A DNA stretch of 64,000 bases from Streptomyces rubrogriseus (GTDB taxonomy: Bacteria; Actinomycetota; Actinomycetes; Streptomycetales; Streptomycetaceae). The notes below the pieces were generated by a model, which was not told where the DNA came from, searched no databases, and was given only the letters and a program-made list of their open reading frames with translations. A program made the position numbers and the translations under genes. The DNA is taken from contig NZ_CP116256.1 in assembly GCF_027947575.1 (NCBI RefSeq), positions 1,054,001 through 1,118,000 of the forward strand, in the 5' to 3' direction. This document shows positions 18,233 through 26,921 of this stretch, one piece after another; position 1 is the first letter of the stretch, and the number at the start of each line of letters is the position of its first letter.

Positions 18233-19905
18233 AGCACGTCCTCCTCGGTCTGGGCGTCGGCGGCCTCCGGCACGGCCGACTCACCGGGCGGGCCGCCGTG
18301 CGTCCACGGCGTCTGCTCCGGGTCGGGGAGCTTCGCGCCGCCCCGCTGCTCGTGCTCGAAGAGCGTGAAGCAGACCAGGTCGCCCTTCTCCGGCACCGAC
18401 CCCGCCTCGGGCTCCTTGCCGCGGCCCATCTTGTCCATGATCCTGAGGACCACCGTGCCGTCGTCGGTGCCGGTCCCCTCGGCGGGGTCGGCGGGACCGG
18501 CGGGGCCGCCGGCCGGGGCCGCCGGTCCGACGTACTCGGCCGTCTGCGGCTTGCCGCCCAGCGATCGGTAGACCTTCACCCGCTCGCCCAGGTACGGGCG
18601 GTCGTCTGTGCGGACCGTGACCAGCGGGCGCGGACTGGGCCGCTTGCTCTCGCTGTACGCCATCACCACGTCCACGACCTCGCCCGCGAACGCCTCCCCG
18701 GACAGCCGCCGCCCGGCCATCACCAGCGGATCGTCCAGCGCCTCCTGGGCCTCCAGACGGGCCTGCTCGCGCTCGCGCGTGGCCAGCTTGTTCGCCGCCG
18801 TCACGGCGTCGTCGCGGCGCGGCTGCGGGGGCTCACCGGCCAGGATCCGGTCGCGGTGCGAGGTGAACGACCAGCGGTCGCGGGTCCAGCGCTCCTCGGC
18901 GTGCGCCCCTTCGGGCAGCGCCCGCAGCAGGTCCAGGCCGCGCCACACCGCGTCCCAGGTGGGCCGGGTACGGCTCTCGACCAGGGCGCGGATCTCCCGC
19001 TCCGCGGCCGTGAGAGCACCGAGCCGGTCGTCGGCCTCCAGGCCGTCCTCGGCGGCGGCCAGCGCCGTGCGGGCGCGGTCGTAGCGCTCGATGGCGGGGG
19101 CCAGGAGCTTGTTGTCGAAGGCCGGGTCGGTCGCCGGGCCCGCGGGCGGACACAGCAGCTGGCCGTCGGCGTCGCGGGCCAGCTCCGCGCGGCGGGCGGC
19201 CTCCGCACCGGTCGGGGGCGGCTCCTGCGGGTCCCGCTGGTCCAGCGGGTCCTGCGGTGCGATCCACGCCAGCAGGGCGCCCAGGTGCTGGTCCTCCAGC
19301 GTGGACTGCCCGGTCGCCCAGTGCCGGCCCAGCAGGTCGGTCATGGCGAGCAGGAGGGAGGAGCCGGGCACACGGGCCCGCTCGCCGTAGTGGGTCAGCC
19401 ACCGGCCCAGCAGCGGCACCCGCGGCGGCGCGGGGTGCGGGGTCTCCGGGTCCTGTTCCGCCGTACGCCGAAAACGCATGGACCGGCCCAGCAGCCGTAC
19501 GAAGTCGACGCCCGCGCGGCTCGGCACGACCAGCTGCGCGGCGTCCGCGCACAGGTCGACCTCGACCTTGACCCGCTTGCCGGTCTCCGGGTCGGTCTCG
19601 GTGCGTTCGGCGGCCTCGACGCTCTCCGCGTACGCCTCGACGTGGGGCAGCACGATGCCGGCCAGCTCGGCGAGGAACGCGAAGCGCAGGTCGCGGTCGC
19701 GGGGCTGCGGCACGACCAGCAGGTGCGGTGCGTCCCGGTCGGTGCCGACCAGCGCTCCGAGCGGGGCCCCGGCCTCACCGGCGGTGATCAGCGGTACGAA
19801 GACGAGCGGACGGTCCGACAGGTGCCGGTGCCGGACGGTGGCGGCGGGCTGGGCCCGGCCGGTGCGCACCGCCTCCAGCCGGGCGAGGGTGGTGATCAGT
19901 GACAC
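18229..19905 (-). CDS. Unknown protein between nuclease and helicase genes
   Basis: 558 aa, soluble, no recognised domain. The middle (~220-400) is charged and probably helical. The C-terminal third (~400-530) alternates short beta-like stretches ([50 protein letters not shown]), as a small beta-barrel would. Upf1 and Dna2 helicases carry such a barrel inside the helicase, and it is missing from the helicase next door, so this protein may supply it; that is inference. GTG start, overlapping the nuclease stop by 10 bp, and ATGA overlap with the helicase start: strong signs of one complex. Confidence 0.8.
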   Translation of the reverse strand: MSLITTLARLEAVRTGRAQPAATVRHRHLSDRPLVFVPLITAGEAGAPLGALVGTDRDAPHLLVVPQPRDRDLRFAFLAELAGIVLPHVEAYAESVEAAERTETDPETGKRVKVEVDLCADAAQLVVPSRAGVDFVRLLGRSMRFRRTAEQDPETPHPAPPRVPLLGRWLTHYGERARVPGSSLLLAMTDLLGRHWATGQSTLEDQHLGALLAWIAPQDPLDQRDPQEPPPTGAEAARRAELARDADGQLLCPPAGPATDPAFDNKLLAPAIERYDRARTALAAAEDGLEADDRLGALTAAEREIRALVESRTRPTWDAVWRGLDLLRALPEGAHAEERWTRDRWSFTSHRDRILAGEPPQPRRDDAVTAANKLATREREQARLEAQEALDDPLVMAGRRLSGEAFAGEVVDVVMAYSESKRPSPRPLVTVRTDDRPYLGERVKVYRSLGGKPQTAEYVGPAAPAGGPAGPADPAEGTGTDDGTVVLRIMDKMGRGKEPEAGSVPEKGDLVCFTLFEHEQRGGAKLPDPEQTPWTHGGPPGESAVPEAADAQTEEDVL

Positions 19906-21149
19906 GCGGACACCCCGCCGGCCCCGCTACCGCCACCCGCCGCCGCGCCACTCGCTGCCGCGCCGCCGGCCGCACCGGCCGTCGCGAGCGCCTCCGCACG
20001 GAGCCGGGCCGCTCTGCGCAACGCGGCGACCGCCGGGTCGTCCGGGTCACCGGCCTCCCCGCGGGCCGCGGCCAGCACGTCCTCGACCGTGGAAAGACCG
20101 CCCAGCTCGGCCCGTACCGGACGGCCCAGGCAGGTGACCGCACCGGCTTCGCGGGACCGGGCCCGACAGTGGAAGGCCAGCTCGCACGCGGACAGGCACT
20201 CGGGCGCGTACGTCGCCGGGACCGCCTCGACTGCCGCCGTCAGCTCCTCGGCCGGCAGCTCGGGGGAGAAGCAGACGCCCTCCGGGAGCGCGTCGGCGAT
20301 CTCCTCGATGCGGGTCAGCCGGGCCAGCTGGCGGTCGGTGACGGCGCGCTGCTTGCGCACGTCGACGGCGGACGCGGTGGGCAGGTTGGAGAAGTCCCTG
20401 GGGCAGACGAGCAGGACGCGGTGGCGCACGCGCGGGGCCGGGTCGAGGCGGGCGGCGACCCGCTCCAGCGCCAGCACGTACACCGCGGCCTGCCGCGCGG
20501 CGGCGCCGACCTTCGCCGGATCGGCGGAGCCGTCCAGCATGGGGAAGGACTTGATCTCGACGACCGTCCAACCGCCGTCCGGATGCACCACCACGGCGTC
20601 CGGCTCCAGGAAGGCGGGGGAACCGGCGACCTCCAGGGCGAGCATGGGATGGTCGAGCAGCGTCCACGTGCCGGGCGTGCCGGTGGCCTCGCGCAACGCC
20701 AGCGACGTCCGCGCCGCACGCCCCTCCGGGCCGGTCGCGGACAGGTCGGGCACCCGCACCGGAGCCTCGGCGGGGGACTCGGCACCCCGGTCCAGCCTCT
20801 CGTGCACGAGCCGCAGCAACTCGGCGCCGCCGTCCGCCTTCACCCTCGCCTCGAAGGCGTTCCCCCGTGTGAAGGCGAACTGGGACTGCCCGAAGACCGA
20901 CGGCGAGCCCAGCGCACTGGCCAGGGACGCCTTGTCCACGCCCGCCCCGTCGAGGATCGCGCGCCGACGGCACCCCGGGTTGGCGGCGAGGGCGGCCAGC
21001 GCCCGGGCGTCCAGCGCCTTGGCGGGTACGTCGGGACCGCGCAGCTCAGCGAGCCGGTGCCGGAGTCTCGTCCCCCGCGTCCGAGGGGGCGGGGTCCGGC
21101 TCGGCTCCGGCTCCGAACCGCTGCTCGCGCTGCCGTGGAAATCGCTCAC
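19896..21149 (-). CDS. RecB/Cas4-type PD-(D/E)XK nuclease with predicted Fe-S cluster
   Basis: About 417 aa from GTG 21149. Nuclease motifs: RGNAFE (95-100), Asp184 in EPDAVV, Glu198-x-Lys200 in VVEIKSF and QAAVY (220-224). Cysteines are placed as in Fe-S nucleases (AddB, Dna2, Cas4): Cys60 in [10 protein letters not shown] before the nuclease core, and Cys318-x3-Cys322-x5-Cys328 after it. The C-terminus is a long Ala/Gly tail. The start is uncertain: no good ribosome site is seen, an in-frame ATG lies at 21230, and the 5' end overlaps the PAP2 gene by ~100 bp. Predicted to cut single-stranded DNA ends together with the helicase two genes downstream. Confidence 0.82.
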   Translation of the reverse strand: MSDFHGSASSGSEPEPSRTPPPRTRGTRLRHRLAELRGPDVPAKALDARALAALAANPGCRRRAILDGAGVDKASLASALGSPSVFGQSQFAFTRGNAFEARVKADGGAELLRLVHERLDRGAESPAEAPVRVPDLSATGPEGRAARTSLALREATGTPGTWTLLDHPMLALEVAGSPAFLEPDAVVVHPDGGWTVVEIKSFPMLDGSADPAKVGAAARQAAVYVLALERVAARLDPAPRVRHRVLLVCPRDFSNLPTASAVDVRKQRAVTDRQLARLTRIEEIADALPEGVCFSPELPAEELTAAVEAVPATYAPECLSACELAFHCRARSREAGAVTCLGRPVRAELGGLSTVEDVLAAARGEAGDPDDPAVAALRRAARLRAEALATAGAAGGAAASGAAAGGGSGAGGVSACH

Positions 21150-22080
21150 CCGCGGAAGTCTGGCATCCGCCACTGACAATCGCGGAACCCGCGCCGTCCC
21201 GGGCCGAGGCCGGGGCGGGCACGGCGGCATTCGCGGAGCCGGCCGCGGCCGGGGCGAAACGGGCCGGGAGCCGGGTCCGCATCCGCGCCGCTGCGCGCAG
21301 CACGAACGGCGTCAGCAACAGTCCCGCGCCCATCACGGCCGCACCGGCGACGGCGTCCAGGAAGTAGTGGTTCGCGGTGCCCATCACCACGATCGTGGTC
21401 CCCAGGGGATAGACGACGGCGGCCACCTTCGCCGTGCGCGTGCCGCCGTGGCGCCACAGCATCACCCCGCACCACAGCGCCCAGCCCACGTGCAGGCTCG
21501 GCATCGCCGCGTACTGGTTGGTCATCCCGCCCATGCCGCGCGGCGCGCTCGCCGCCCCACCCCACCAGCCGTACGAGCTGTACTGGGCCATCGTGTCGAC
21601 GAACCCGTGACCGGCGTCCAGCAGCCGGGGCGGGCAGGTCGGCAGCAGCGTGAAGCCGATGAGACCGATGAACGTCGACGTCATCAGCCAGGTGCGGGCG
21701 GCCCGGTAGCGCACCGCGCGGGAGCGGAAGAGCCAGATCAGGATCGCCGGGGTGACCACGTAGTGCAGCGACGCGTACCAGAAGTCCGCCGGTACACCGA
21801 TCCAGGGCTCGCGCGTGAAGAGGCGGTTGAGGGGGTGCTCCGCGTTGAGGTAGAGCGCCTTCTCGATGTCCAGGATGGCCAGGCCGTGGTCGACGGCGTC
21901 GGAGACGTCGCCCCGCACGAGCAGACGTCCCGCGCTGTAGCAGGCGTACACGAGGACGATGAGCGGCAGCTCCGTCCACCAGCGCAGCCGAGGGTGCGGG
22001 GCCGCCTCGGTGCCCGGTGTCTCGGTGTGCGGCAATCCGATCGCCCTCCCCCTTCTCTTCGCTACCTGCTTCTCGGTCAC
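21046..22080 (-). CDS. PAP2-family membrane protein (inositolphosphotransferase-like)
   Basis: 344 aa from GTG 22080, with about six membrane segments. Motifs [29 protein letters not shown] and [13 protein letters not shown] are those of the PAP2 phosphatase/phosphotransferase family, close to AUR1/IPC-synthase-like bacterial proteins that act on lipid phosphates. A TTG at 22035 has a much stronger ribosome site (GGGGGAGGG) and may be the true start. The last ~65 residues are a low-complexity cytoplasmic tail whose coding region overlaps the nuclease gene. Whether the membrane protein belongs functionally to the nuclease-helicase operon is unclear. Confidence 0.85.
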   Translation of the reverse strand: MTEKQVAKRRGRAIGLPHTETPGTEAAPHPRLRWWTELPLIVLVYACYSAGRLLVRGDVSDAVDHGLAILDIEKALYLNAEHPLNRLFTREPWIGVPADFWYASLHYVVTPAILIWLFRSRAVRYRAARTWLMTSTFIGLIGFTLLPTCPPRLLDAGHGFVDTMAQYSSYGWWGGAASAPRGMGGMTNQYAAMPSLHVGWALWCGVMLWRHGGTRTAKVAAVVYPLGTTIVVMGTANHYFLDAVAGAAVMGAGLLLTPFVLRAAARMRTRLPARFAPAAAGSANAAVPAPASARDGAGSAIVSGGCQTSAGERFPRQREQRFGAGAEPDPAPSDAGDETPAPAR

Positions 22081-22096
22081 TCTGCTTCTCGGTCAC
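22066..22096. repeat. 15-bp tandem duplication at the PAP2 gene start
   Basis: CTGCTTCTCGGTCAC occurs at 22066-22080 and 22082-22096, separated by one base. On the coding strand each copy contains GTGACCGAGAAGCAG, so the duplication creates two possible GTG starts in different frames. This weakens the GTG 22080 start and favours the internal TTG. Confidence 0.85.
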
Positions 22097-22266
22097 TCGT
22101 GCGCCTGGACGGACACGGGCGAGCCACTCTACGGCCTCGCCGTGATCGCTCGGCCAAGCGCCCTCGGACCGGAAAGACGCGGGCGCAGCCCGTCGGGTTG
22201 CCCGCACGGACGGTACGGGATGATGGAGGGGTCCCCCTCAGACATTTCTCCCGGAAAGGCCTCTTC

Positions 22267-22863
22267 ATGGCACCGCGCATTCTGCTGGCCCGGCACGGAC
22301 AGACGGAGTGGTCGCTGTCCGGCAGACACACCGGCAGGACCGACGTGCCGCTCCTGGAGGAGGGCCGGCGCGGCGCGAAGCTGCTCGGCGAGCGGCTGCA
22401 CCGGGCGCCGTGGGACGGGCTGGAGGGCGTGGAGGTGCGGACCAGTCCGCTGGTGCGCGCGAGCGAGACCTGCGAGCTGGCGGGTTTCGGGGAGCGCGCA
22501 CGCGCGTGGGACACGCTGATGGAGTGGGACTACGGGGCGTACGAGGGCATGACGCCGGAGCAGATCCAGGCCGTGCGGCCGGGCTGGCTGATCTGGCGGG
22601 ACGGGGCCCCCGAGGGGGAGGGAGTGGCGGACGTCACGGCGCGCGCGGACGAGGTGGTGGCGTGGGCGCGGGAGGCGGAGCGGGACGTGCTCGTCTTCGC
22701 CCACGGGCACGTTCTGCGGGCGATCGGGGCGCGGTGGCTGGGGCTGCCGGTGTCCTTCGGAGCGCGGATACGGCTCAATCCGACGTCGCTGTCGGTGCTG
22801 GGGTGGGCGTACGGGGAGCCGGCGGTGGAGAGCTGGAACGATCTGGGGCACCTGGTCGGCTGA
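22267..22863 (+). CDS. Histidine phosphatase (phosphoglycerate mutase-like)
   Basis: 198 aa. The catalytic motif LARHGQTEW holds the phospho-accepting His10. [11 protein letters not shown] carries the acid/base Glu, and FAHGHVLRA the second His. This is the small acid-phosphatase branch rather than a glycolytic mutase; the substrate is unknown. GGAAAGG precedes the ATG. Repeats and a hairpin follow the gene. Confidence 0.93.
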   Translation: MAPRILLARHGQTEWSLSGRHTGRTDVPLLEEGRRGAKLLGERLHRAPWDGLEGVEVRTSPLVRASETCELAGFGERARAWDTLMEWDYGAYEGMTPEQIQAVRPGWLIWRDGAPEGEGVADVTARADEVVAWAREAERDVLVFAHGHVLRAIGARWLGLPVSFGARIRLNPTSLSVLGWAYGEPAVESWNDLGHLVG

Positions 22864-22865
22864 CG

Positions 22866-22912
22866 GCCGGTGCCGGTGCCGGTGCCGGCGTCGGTGCAGG
22901 TGTCGGCGCCAG
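22866..22912. repeat. GGTGCC-type hexanucleotide repeat
   Basis: Directly after the phosphatase stop, CCGGTG/GGTGCC units repeat about seven times with decay (GGTGCCGGTGCCGGTGCC, then GTCGGTGCAGGTGTCGG). No gene lies between here and 23184. Confidence 0.7.
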
Positions 22913-22985
22913 TGCCCGCGCTGGTTTTTGCGGTGCCCGGCGTCGGGGCTGGGCGAGGGTTGGGAGCGCGGCCCGGCGTTGCGGG

Positions 22986-23088
22986 GTGCCTCCCCCACTC
23001 TCGGCTTCGCTCGAGCGGGGGGACCCCCACCGCCCACCCGTGCTGCCTGGAGGTACCTCCCAGGCCGTTCAGGCACTGGGGGAGGCAC
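22986..23088. repeat. Small element bounded by 12-bp inverted repeats
   Basis: GTGCCTCCCCCA (22986-22997) and TGGGGGAGGCAC (23077-23088) are perfect inverted repeats enclosing ~80 bp. The left end also folds by itself: CCCCC, then CTCG-GCTTCGCT-CGAG, then GGGGG. There is no coding capacity. It resembles the dispersed palindromic intergenic repeats of Streptomyces and could be a MITE-like relic. Confidence 0.6.
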
Positions 23089-23095
23089 GACTGCC

Positions 23096-23136
23096 CGCAG
23101 CAGCGGGGGAGGGGGGCAGGACTGCCCGCTGCTGCG
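23096..23136. terminator. Hairpin between convergent genes
   Basis: CGCAGCAGCGG (23096-23106) pairs with CCGCTGCTGCG (23126-23136) across a 19-base loop. It may end transcription from the phosphatase gene on the left and the XRE/TPR gene on the right. No T-run follows. Confidence 0.5.
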
Positions 23137-23184
23137 ACGGCTGGGGATGGTCCGCAGTGGCGGCCGGGGTGTGGCTGGTTGGGG

Positions 23185-24624
23185 TTATGCCGGTCTCGGC
23201 AGCGCTGAGTGGCGGTCCAGGAAGGTGGAGACTCCTGAGGCGCGGCGGTGGGGGAGGAGGACCCGGGCCGTCCCGGCCAGCATCGTGTGGATGCGGGAGG
23301 ACTGGACCTCGCCCAGCAGGTCGAGCACCCGCATGCCCGCCCCCGCCGCCTCGTCGGGGCGGCCGCCCCGGGCCAGGTCGTCCGCCAGCTCCGCCGAGTA
23401 CAGCGCGAGGTTCCGGGTGAAGTGCGGGTCCTGGAGATCCGCCGCCCGCCGCGCGTGCCGGGCCGCCCGCGGCCAGTCGCCCAGGGTGGACCAGCACTGC
23501 GCCTCGAGCCCCTCCAGCTCGGCCTCGCCGTAGAAGCTCATCCACTCCGGGTCGGTGTCCGAGGGGCCCCGTTCGAAGAAGGTCTGCGCGCGGACCAGCG
23601 CCTGCTCGCAGCCGACGCGGTCCGCGAGGCCCGCCCAGCCGCCCGCCTCGCGCAGCGCCAGCAGGGACATCAGCCGGGCCGAGCCCAGCGGGCGGGCGGC
23701 GCGCTGCGCGGCCTGGGCCGCCCGCACCGCCTCGCGCGGGCGGCCGGCGTCGCGGGCCAGGAACGCCATGTTGCAGAAGGCGTGCGCCTCGAGGCCGGCG
23801 TCGCCGTTCATCCGGGCGGTGGCGAGGGCCTCGGCGTAGTGGGAGCGCGCGTCGTCGAAGCGCCCCGAGTCGTGCGCCAGCCAGCCCACGGAGATCGCCA
23901 GTTCACCAGCGCCCGTGTAGAGCCGGTCCGCGGTCGCCTGCCGGGACACGCCGGCGTCCAGGAGCGCGTACGCGGTGCGCAGCGGGGCCGCCGCGCGCCG
24001 GTAGAGACCGTCCGCGCCGTGCCGGTCGTCGAGCAGCCGGATCCGGCGGACGGCTTCTTCGAGGGCGCCAGCCTCGCCCGTCCCGGCCCGGCGCGCGGGG
24101 CGCCCGGCCGCCGCGGCGTCGAGGGCGAGCCCCAGGGGGCCGAGTGAGGCGGCGGCCACCGTGGCACCGCTCGTCATGAATGCGCGACGCAGCACGTCGC
24201 TCTCCTCGTTGTTGTCGTGCGTTTCGTACAGGTCTTGCGCGTCCCGGACGTCTTGCGTGTCCCGGACGTCTTGCGTGTCATGCGTCTCATACGGCTCACC
24301 CGCCCCTCGCGACTCACCCGGGGTGTGCGCCTGCCGTCCGCGTACCGACGAACGGGGCGCGAACCCCAGGTCGGTGAGCGTGCGGCCGGGGAACATGTGC
24401 AGGAACACCCGCTCGTACGCGTAGTTGGGGCAGCGGATCTCGCCCGCCTCGACCCGGCCGACGTAGCGCGCGTCACAGCTGACCCGCTCGCCGATCTCGC
24501 GCGCGGCCCGGCGGACCGCCGCAGCGAACTCCGCCGGGGAGCGCTTGCCGCGCAACCGCCTGAAGGCGAGGTTCGGCCGCGGGGGCCGTTCGGGCTGGGC
24601 GGAGGTCACCGTTGACGACGCCAT
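23185..24624 (-). CDS. XRE/TPR regulator of the NsdA-like type
   Basis: 479 aa. The N-terminal ~100 residues form a divergent helix-turn-helix region (AREIGERVSCDARYVGRVEAGEIRCPNY). A Thr/Asp-rich linker containing DTQDVR twice follows, then a hydrophobic stretch (SGATVAAASLGPLGLAL) and a long all-helical region with TPR-like repeats. This layout matches Streptomyces NsdA-like regulators that affect differentiation and antibiotic production; assignment to that group is from general similarity. The start at 24624 is preceded by GAGAGGA. Confidence 0.78.
   Translation of the reverse strand: MASSTVTSAQPERPPRPNLAFRRLRGKRSPAEFAAAVRRAAREIGERVSCDARYVGRVEAGEIRCPNYAYERVFLHMFPGRTLTDLGFAPRSSVRGRQAHTPGESRGAGEPYETHDTQDVRDTQDVRDAQDLYETHDNNEESDVLRRAFMTSGATVAAASLGPLGLALDAAAAGRPARRAGTGEAGALEEAVRRIRLLDDRHGADGLYRRAAAPLRTAYALLDAGVSRQATADRLYTGAGELAISVGWLAHDSGRFDDARSHYAEALATARMNGDAGLEAHAFCNMAFLARDAGRPREAVRAAQAAQRAARPLGSARLMSLLALREAGGWAGLADRVGCEQALVRAQTFFERGPSDTDPEWMSFYGEAELEGLEAQCWSTLGDWPRAARHARRAADLQDPHFTRNLALYSAELADDLARGGRPDEAAGAGMRVLDLLGEVQSSRIHTMLAGTARVLLPHRRASGVSTFLDRHSALPRPA
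24241..24276. repeat. 18-bp tandem repeat in the XRE/TPR gene
   Basis: GTCCCGGACGTCTTGCGT occurs twice in a row (24241-24258, 24259-24276), with partial copies on both sides. On the coding strand it gives the repeated peptide DTQDVR in the linker between the DNA-binding and TPR regions. Confidence 0.85.
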
Positions 24625-24892
24625 GGCCGGGTCCTCTCGTGCGAACCGTCGAACCATGCCGGGAAAGGGCGAGTAGGACTGGCGGCCCTGTTTCCGGCGA
24701 GCAAGAACGTACCGGCTGTGACGGAGCGGCCACGCGCTGTTTGGCTACAAACCGGATATCTCATCCACGATCTGCCATGAAGTGCCATCCTTTGCGGCGG
24801 CCCCCGGCCGTAGCCGTTGACGGCCCGCCGCGTTGAACCGGGTGGACCGGGAGGCCCCCGATTCCCGAACCGCTCGCCCGAGGAGGAGTTCC

Positions 24893-25288
24893 GTGGTGGA
24901 GGCCGGGATGGACACCAGCGTCAGCGTTCCCCCCTGCGACGCCTGCGACGTCGTCACCGTGCCGACCCGGCAGGGTCTGGAGGCGGTCGACATCCTCCGG
25001 CGGGGAGCCGGTGAGGGGGTGGGCCCGGTGCTCCACGACGGCGGCTGCGACACCCTGGGATTCCTGGTGCCGCCGGGCACCGCCGCCGCCTGGGACGTGC
25101 CGGGCAGCACCTGCATGGAGACGGACGGCCGCGGGCTGCGCATCGTGCCGGCGCCCGAGCCGCCCGTGGAGGGCTCCGACTGGCTGCTGCCGCCCGGCGA
25201 GGCGGACCTGGCGACCGACCCCGCCGTGCTGCGGGCCGCGCTGGGCGAGGCGGCCCGGCTGATCAGGGCCGCGGACAGCTGCCGCTGA
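24893..25288 (+). CDS. Small protein, probable relative of the one at 2612
   Basis: 131 aa from GTG 24893 (GAGGAG five bases upstream); GTG 24896 and ATG 24908 are also possible. Motifs CDVVTVP, GVGPVLHD, TLGFLVPPGTAAAWDVPGS and SDWLLPPGEAD line up with the protein at 2612. Four cysteines lie in the first half (CDACD and two others). The family is usually annotated as hypothetical or Prim-Pol-like; function unknown. The XRE/TPR gene is divergent. Confidence 0.75.
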   Translation: MVEAGMDTSVSVPPCDACDVVTVPTRQGLEAVDILRRGAGEGVGPVLHDGGCDTLGFLVPPGTAAAWDVPGSTCMETDGRGLRIVPAPEPPVEGSDWLLPPGEADLATDPAVLRAALGEAARLIRAADSCR

Positions 25289-25324
25289 CCACCCCGTCCG
25301 GTCTTCGGGGGCCGACCGCGGTCC

Positions 25325-25330
25325 GATAAT
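25325..25330 (+). promoter_or_regulatory. Possible -10 box of a leaderless transcript
   Basis: GATAAT ends 6 bases before the ATG at 25337, so transcription would begin at or next to the start codon. No ribosome site is present before that ATG, which agrees with a leaderless message. The -35 region is not clear. Confidence 0.45.
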
Positions 25331-25336
25331 GGGCGG

Positions 25337-26206
25337 ATGGGAAAGTCCAGGAACGCCCGCCGCGGGCGCGCTGCCGCCGAAGCCGTCGTCGAGGACGTCG
25401 ACGGAGGACGCGCCGAGCTGGTGCCCGACCGGGACCGGCCGCGGGCCTGGACGCTGCTGATCGACGGTGCCCCGCAGTCGCACGTCGACCTCGACGACCC
25501 GGCGTACCTCTCCTTCGAGTACCAGCGCCGCATCGGCCACGTCATCGACCTGACCGCCCCGCCCGGCAGACCCCTGCGGGCCGTCCACCTCGGCGGCGGC
25601 GCCCTCACCCTCGCCCGTTACGTCGCCGCCACCCGCCCCCGCTCCACCCAGCAGGTCGTCGAGCGGGACGCCGCCCTCGTCCAACTGGTCCGGCGGGAGC
25701 TGCCGCTGGACCCCGGCGCGCGGATCCGGGTGCGCTCCACCGACGCCCGCGCCGGGCTGGCCAAGGTGCCAGACGGCTGGGCGGACCTCGTCGTCGCGGA
25801 CGTCTTCGGCGGGGCCCGCACCCCGGCCCACCTGACCTCCACCGAGTTCCTCGACGAGGTGCGGCGCGCGCTCGCGCCCGGCGGGGTCTACGCCGCCAAC
25901 CTGGCCGACGGCCCGCCGCTCGCCCACCTGCGCGGTCAGATCGCCACCGCGGCCGCCCGGTTCGCCGAACTCGCCCTCGTCGCCGACCCGGCCGTACTGC
26001 GCGGCAAACGCTTCGGCAACGCGATCCTGGTCGCCGCCGACCACCCGCTGCCGGTCGCCGAACTCACCCGCCGGGCCGCCTCCGACCCGCACCCCGCGCG
26101 CGTGGAGCACGGCCGTGCGCTCACCGACTTCACCGGCGGCGCCCACCCCGTGACGGACGCGGCGGCGGTGGACTCGCCCGCGCCGCCGGAGTCCGTGTTC
26201 AAGTGA
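25337..26206 (+). CDS. Spermidine-synthase-like methyltransferase-fold protein
   Basis: 289 aa. PQSHVDLDDPAYLSFEYQRRIGHVIDL and AVHLGGGALTLARYV correspond to the N-terminal part and the SAM/dcSAM-binding loop of the spermidine synthase family. VVERDAALVQLVR ends in the acidic residue that holds the cofactor, and DLVVADVFGG follows. In actinobacteria such stand-alone proteins are often not true spermidine synthases. It is convergent with the next gene. Confidence 0.85.
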   Translation: MGKSRNARRGRAAAEAVVEDVDGGRAELVPDRDRPRAWTLLIDGAPQSHVDLDDPAYLSFEYQRRIGHVIDLTAPPGRPLRAVHLGGGALTLARYVAATRPRSTQQVVERDAALVQLVRRELPLDPGARIRVRSTDARAGLAKVPDGWADLVVADVFGGARTPAHLTSTEFLDEVRRALAPGGVYAANLADGPPLAHLRGQIATAAARFAELALVADPAVLRGKRFGNAILVAADHPLPVAELTRRAASDPHPARVEHGRALTDFTGGAHPVTDAAAVDSPAPPESVFK

Positions 26207-26228
26207 GCCGGTACCGGAGCGGTCCGGT

Positions 26229-26810
26229 TCAGTAGCTGCCGATCTCCACCCGCGGCGGTCCGTCGTGCCAGGTGCAGAACACCGAGACCCGGTCCGCGCC
26301 CGAGGTGAACTCCACCCGGATCCACGACTCCGTCTTCCACACCTGCATCGACCAGCCCGTCCCGGGTGTCGCCGACACCAGCGACGCGGACGACGTCCCG
26401 AGGTCGAAGACCGCGCGGCCCCCGTCGGTGTCGTAGCTCTTGACGTCACCGGACGTGTCGGGAGCGGGGCCGGCCGGGTCCTCGGGCGGTGCGGTGGACG
26501 GCGTGGTGGGCGCCGGGGCGGGGCCGGGTTCGCGCGACGTCCCGCTCGGCGTCGGCGACGCGCTGCCCGGCGTCGGCGACGTCGAGGGGGCGGGCGAGGG
26601 CCGGCTGGTGGACGACGCCAGGGACTCCCCGTCGTCGCCCTCCCCGTCCCGTACGCTCGCGTCGGCCGCCGTGATGGGCAGCGCGCGGGGGGCGTCGTAG
26701 GCCGTGCCCGCCATCACCGTGTGGACGCCCCACCACGACAGGGTGACCGCGGCGCCGGTGGCGAGCAGCCAGGCGATCACGTGGACGAGTCCTCTGCGCA
26801 TCGCGGCCAT
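26229..26810 (-). CDS. Membrane-anchored or secreted protein of unknown function
   Basis: 193 aa. One N-terminal hydrophobic segment (VIAWLLATGAAVTLSWWGVHTV) acts as signal or anchor. A long Ser/Pro/Thr linker (~55-125) follows, then a small extracellular domain with a WSMQVWKTESWIRVEF stretch and one Cys. The linker suggests crossing of the cell wall. It is divergent from the response regulator gene, so it may take part in the same sensory system; that is only context. Confidence 0.78.
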   Translation of the reverse strand: MAAMRRGLVHVIAWLLATGAAVTLSWWGVHTVMAGTAYDAPRALPITAADASVRDGEGDDGESLASSTSRPSPAPSTSPTPGSASPTPSGTSREPGPAPAPTTPSTAPPEDPAGPAPDTSGDVKSYDTDGGRAVFDLGTSSASLVSATPGTGWSMQVWKTESWIRVEFTSGADRVSVFCTWHDGPPRVEIGSY

Positions 26811-26921
26811 ACTGCCTCACCCGCCCCACGCGTGTCGCGCGAACGGGGGTGTGACGCCGAGCCCGGCGGAGTTGTCCACAGGCCCGGACCGGGTTGGTCC
26901 GCATGGCGTACGGTGCCGCCC

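Noticed and set aside
22866..23136. CRISPR array
   Set aside because: The repeats are short GGTGCC units and hairpins, without regularly spaced unique spacers or cas genes.
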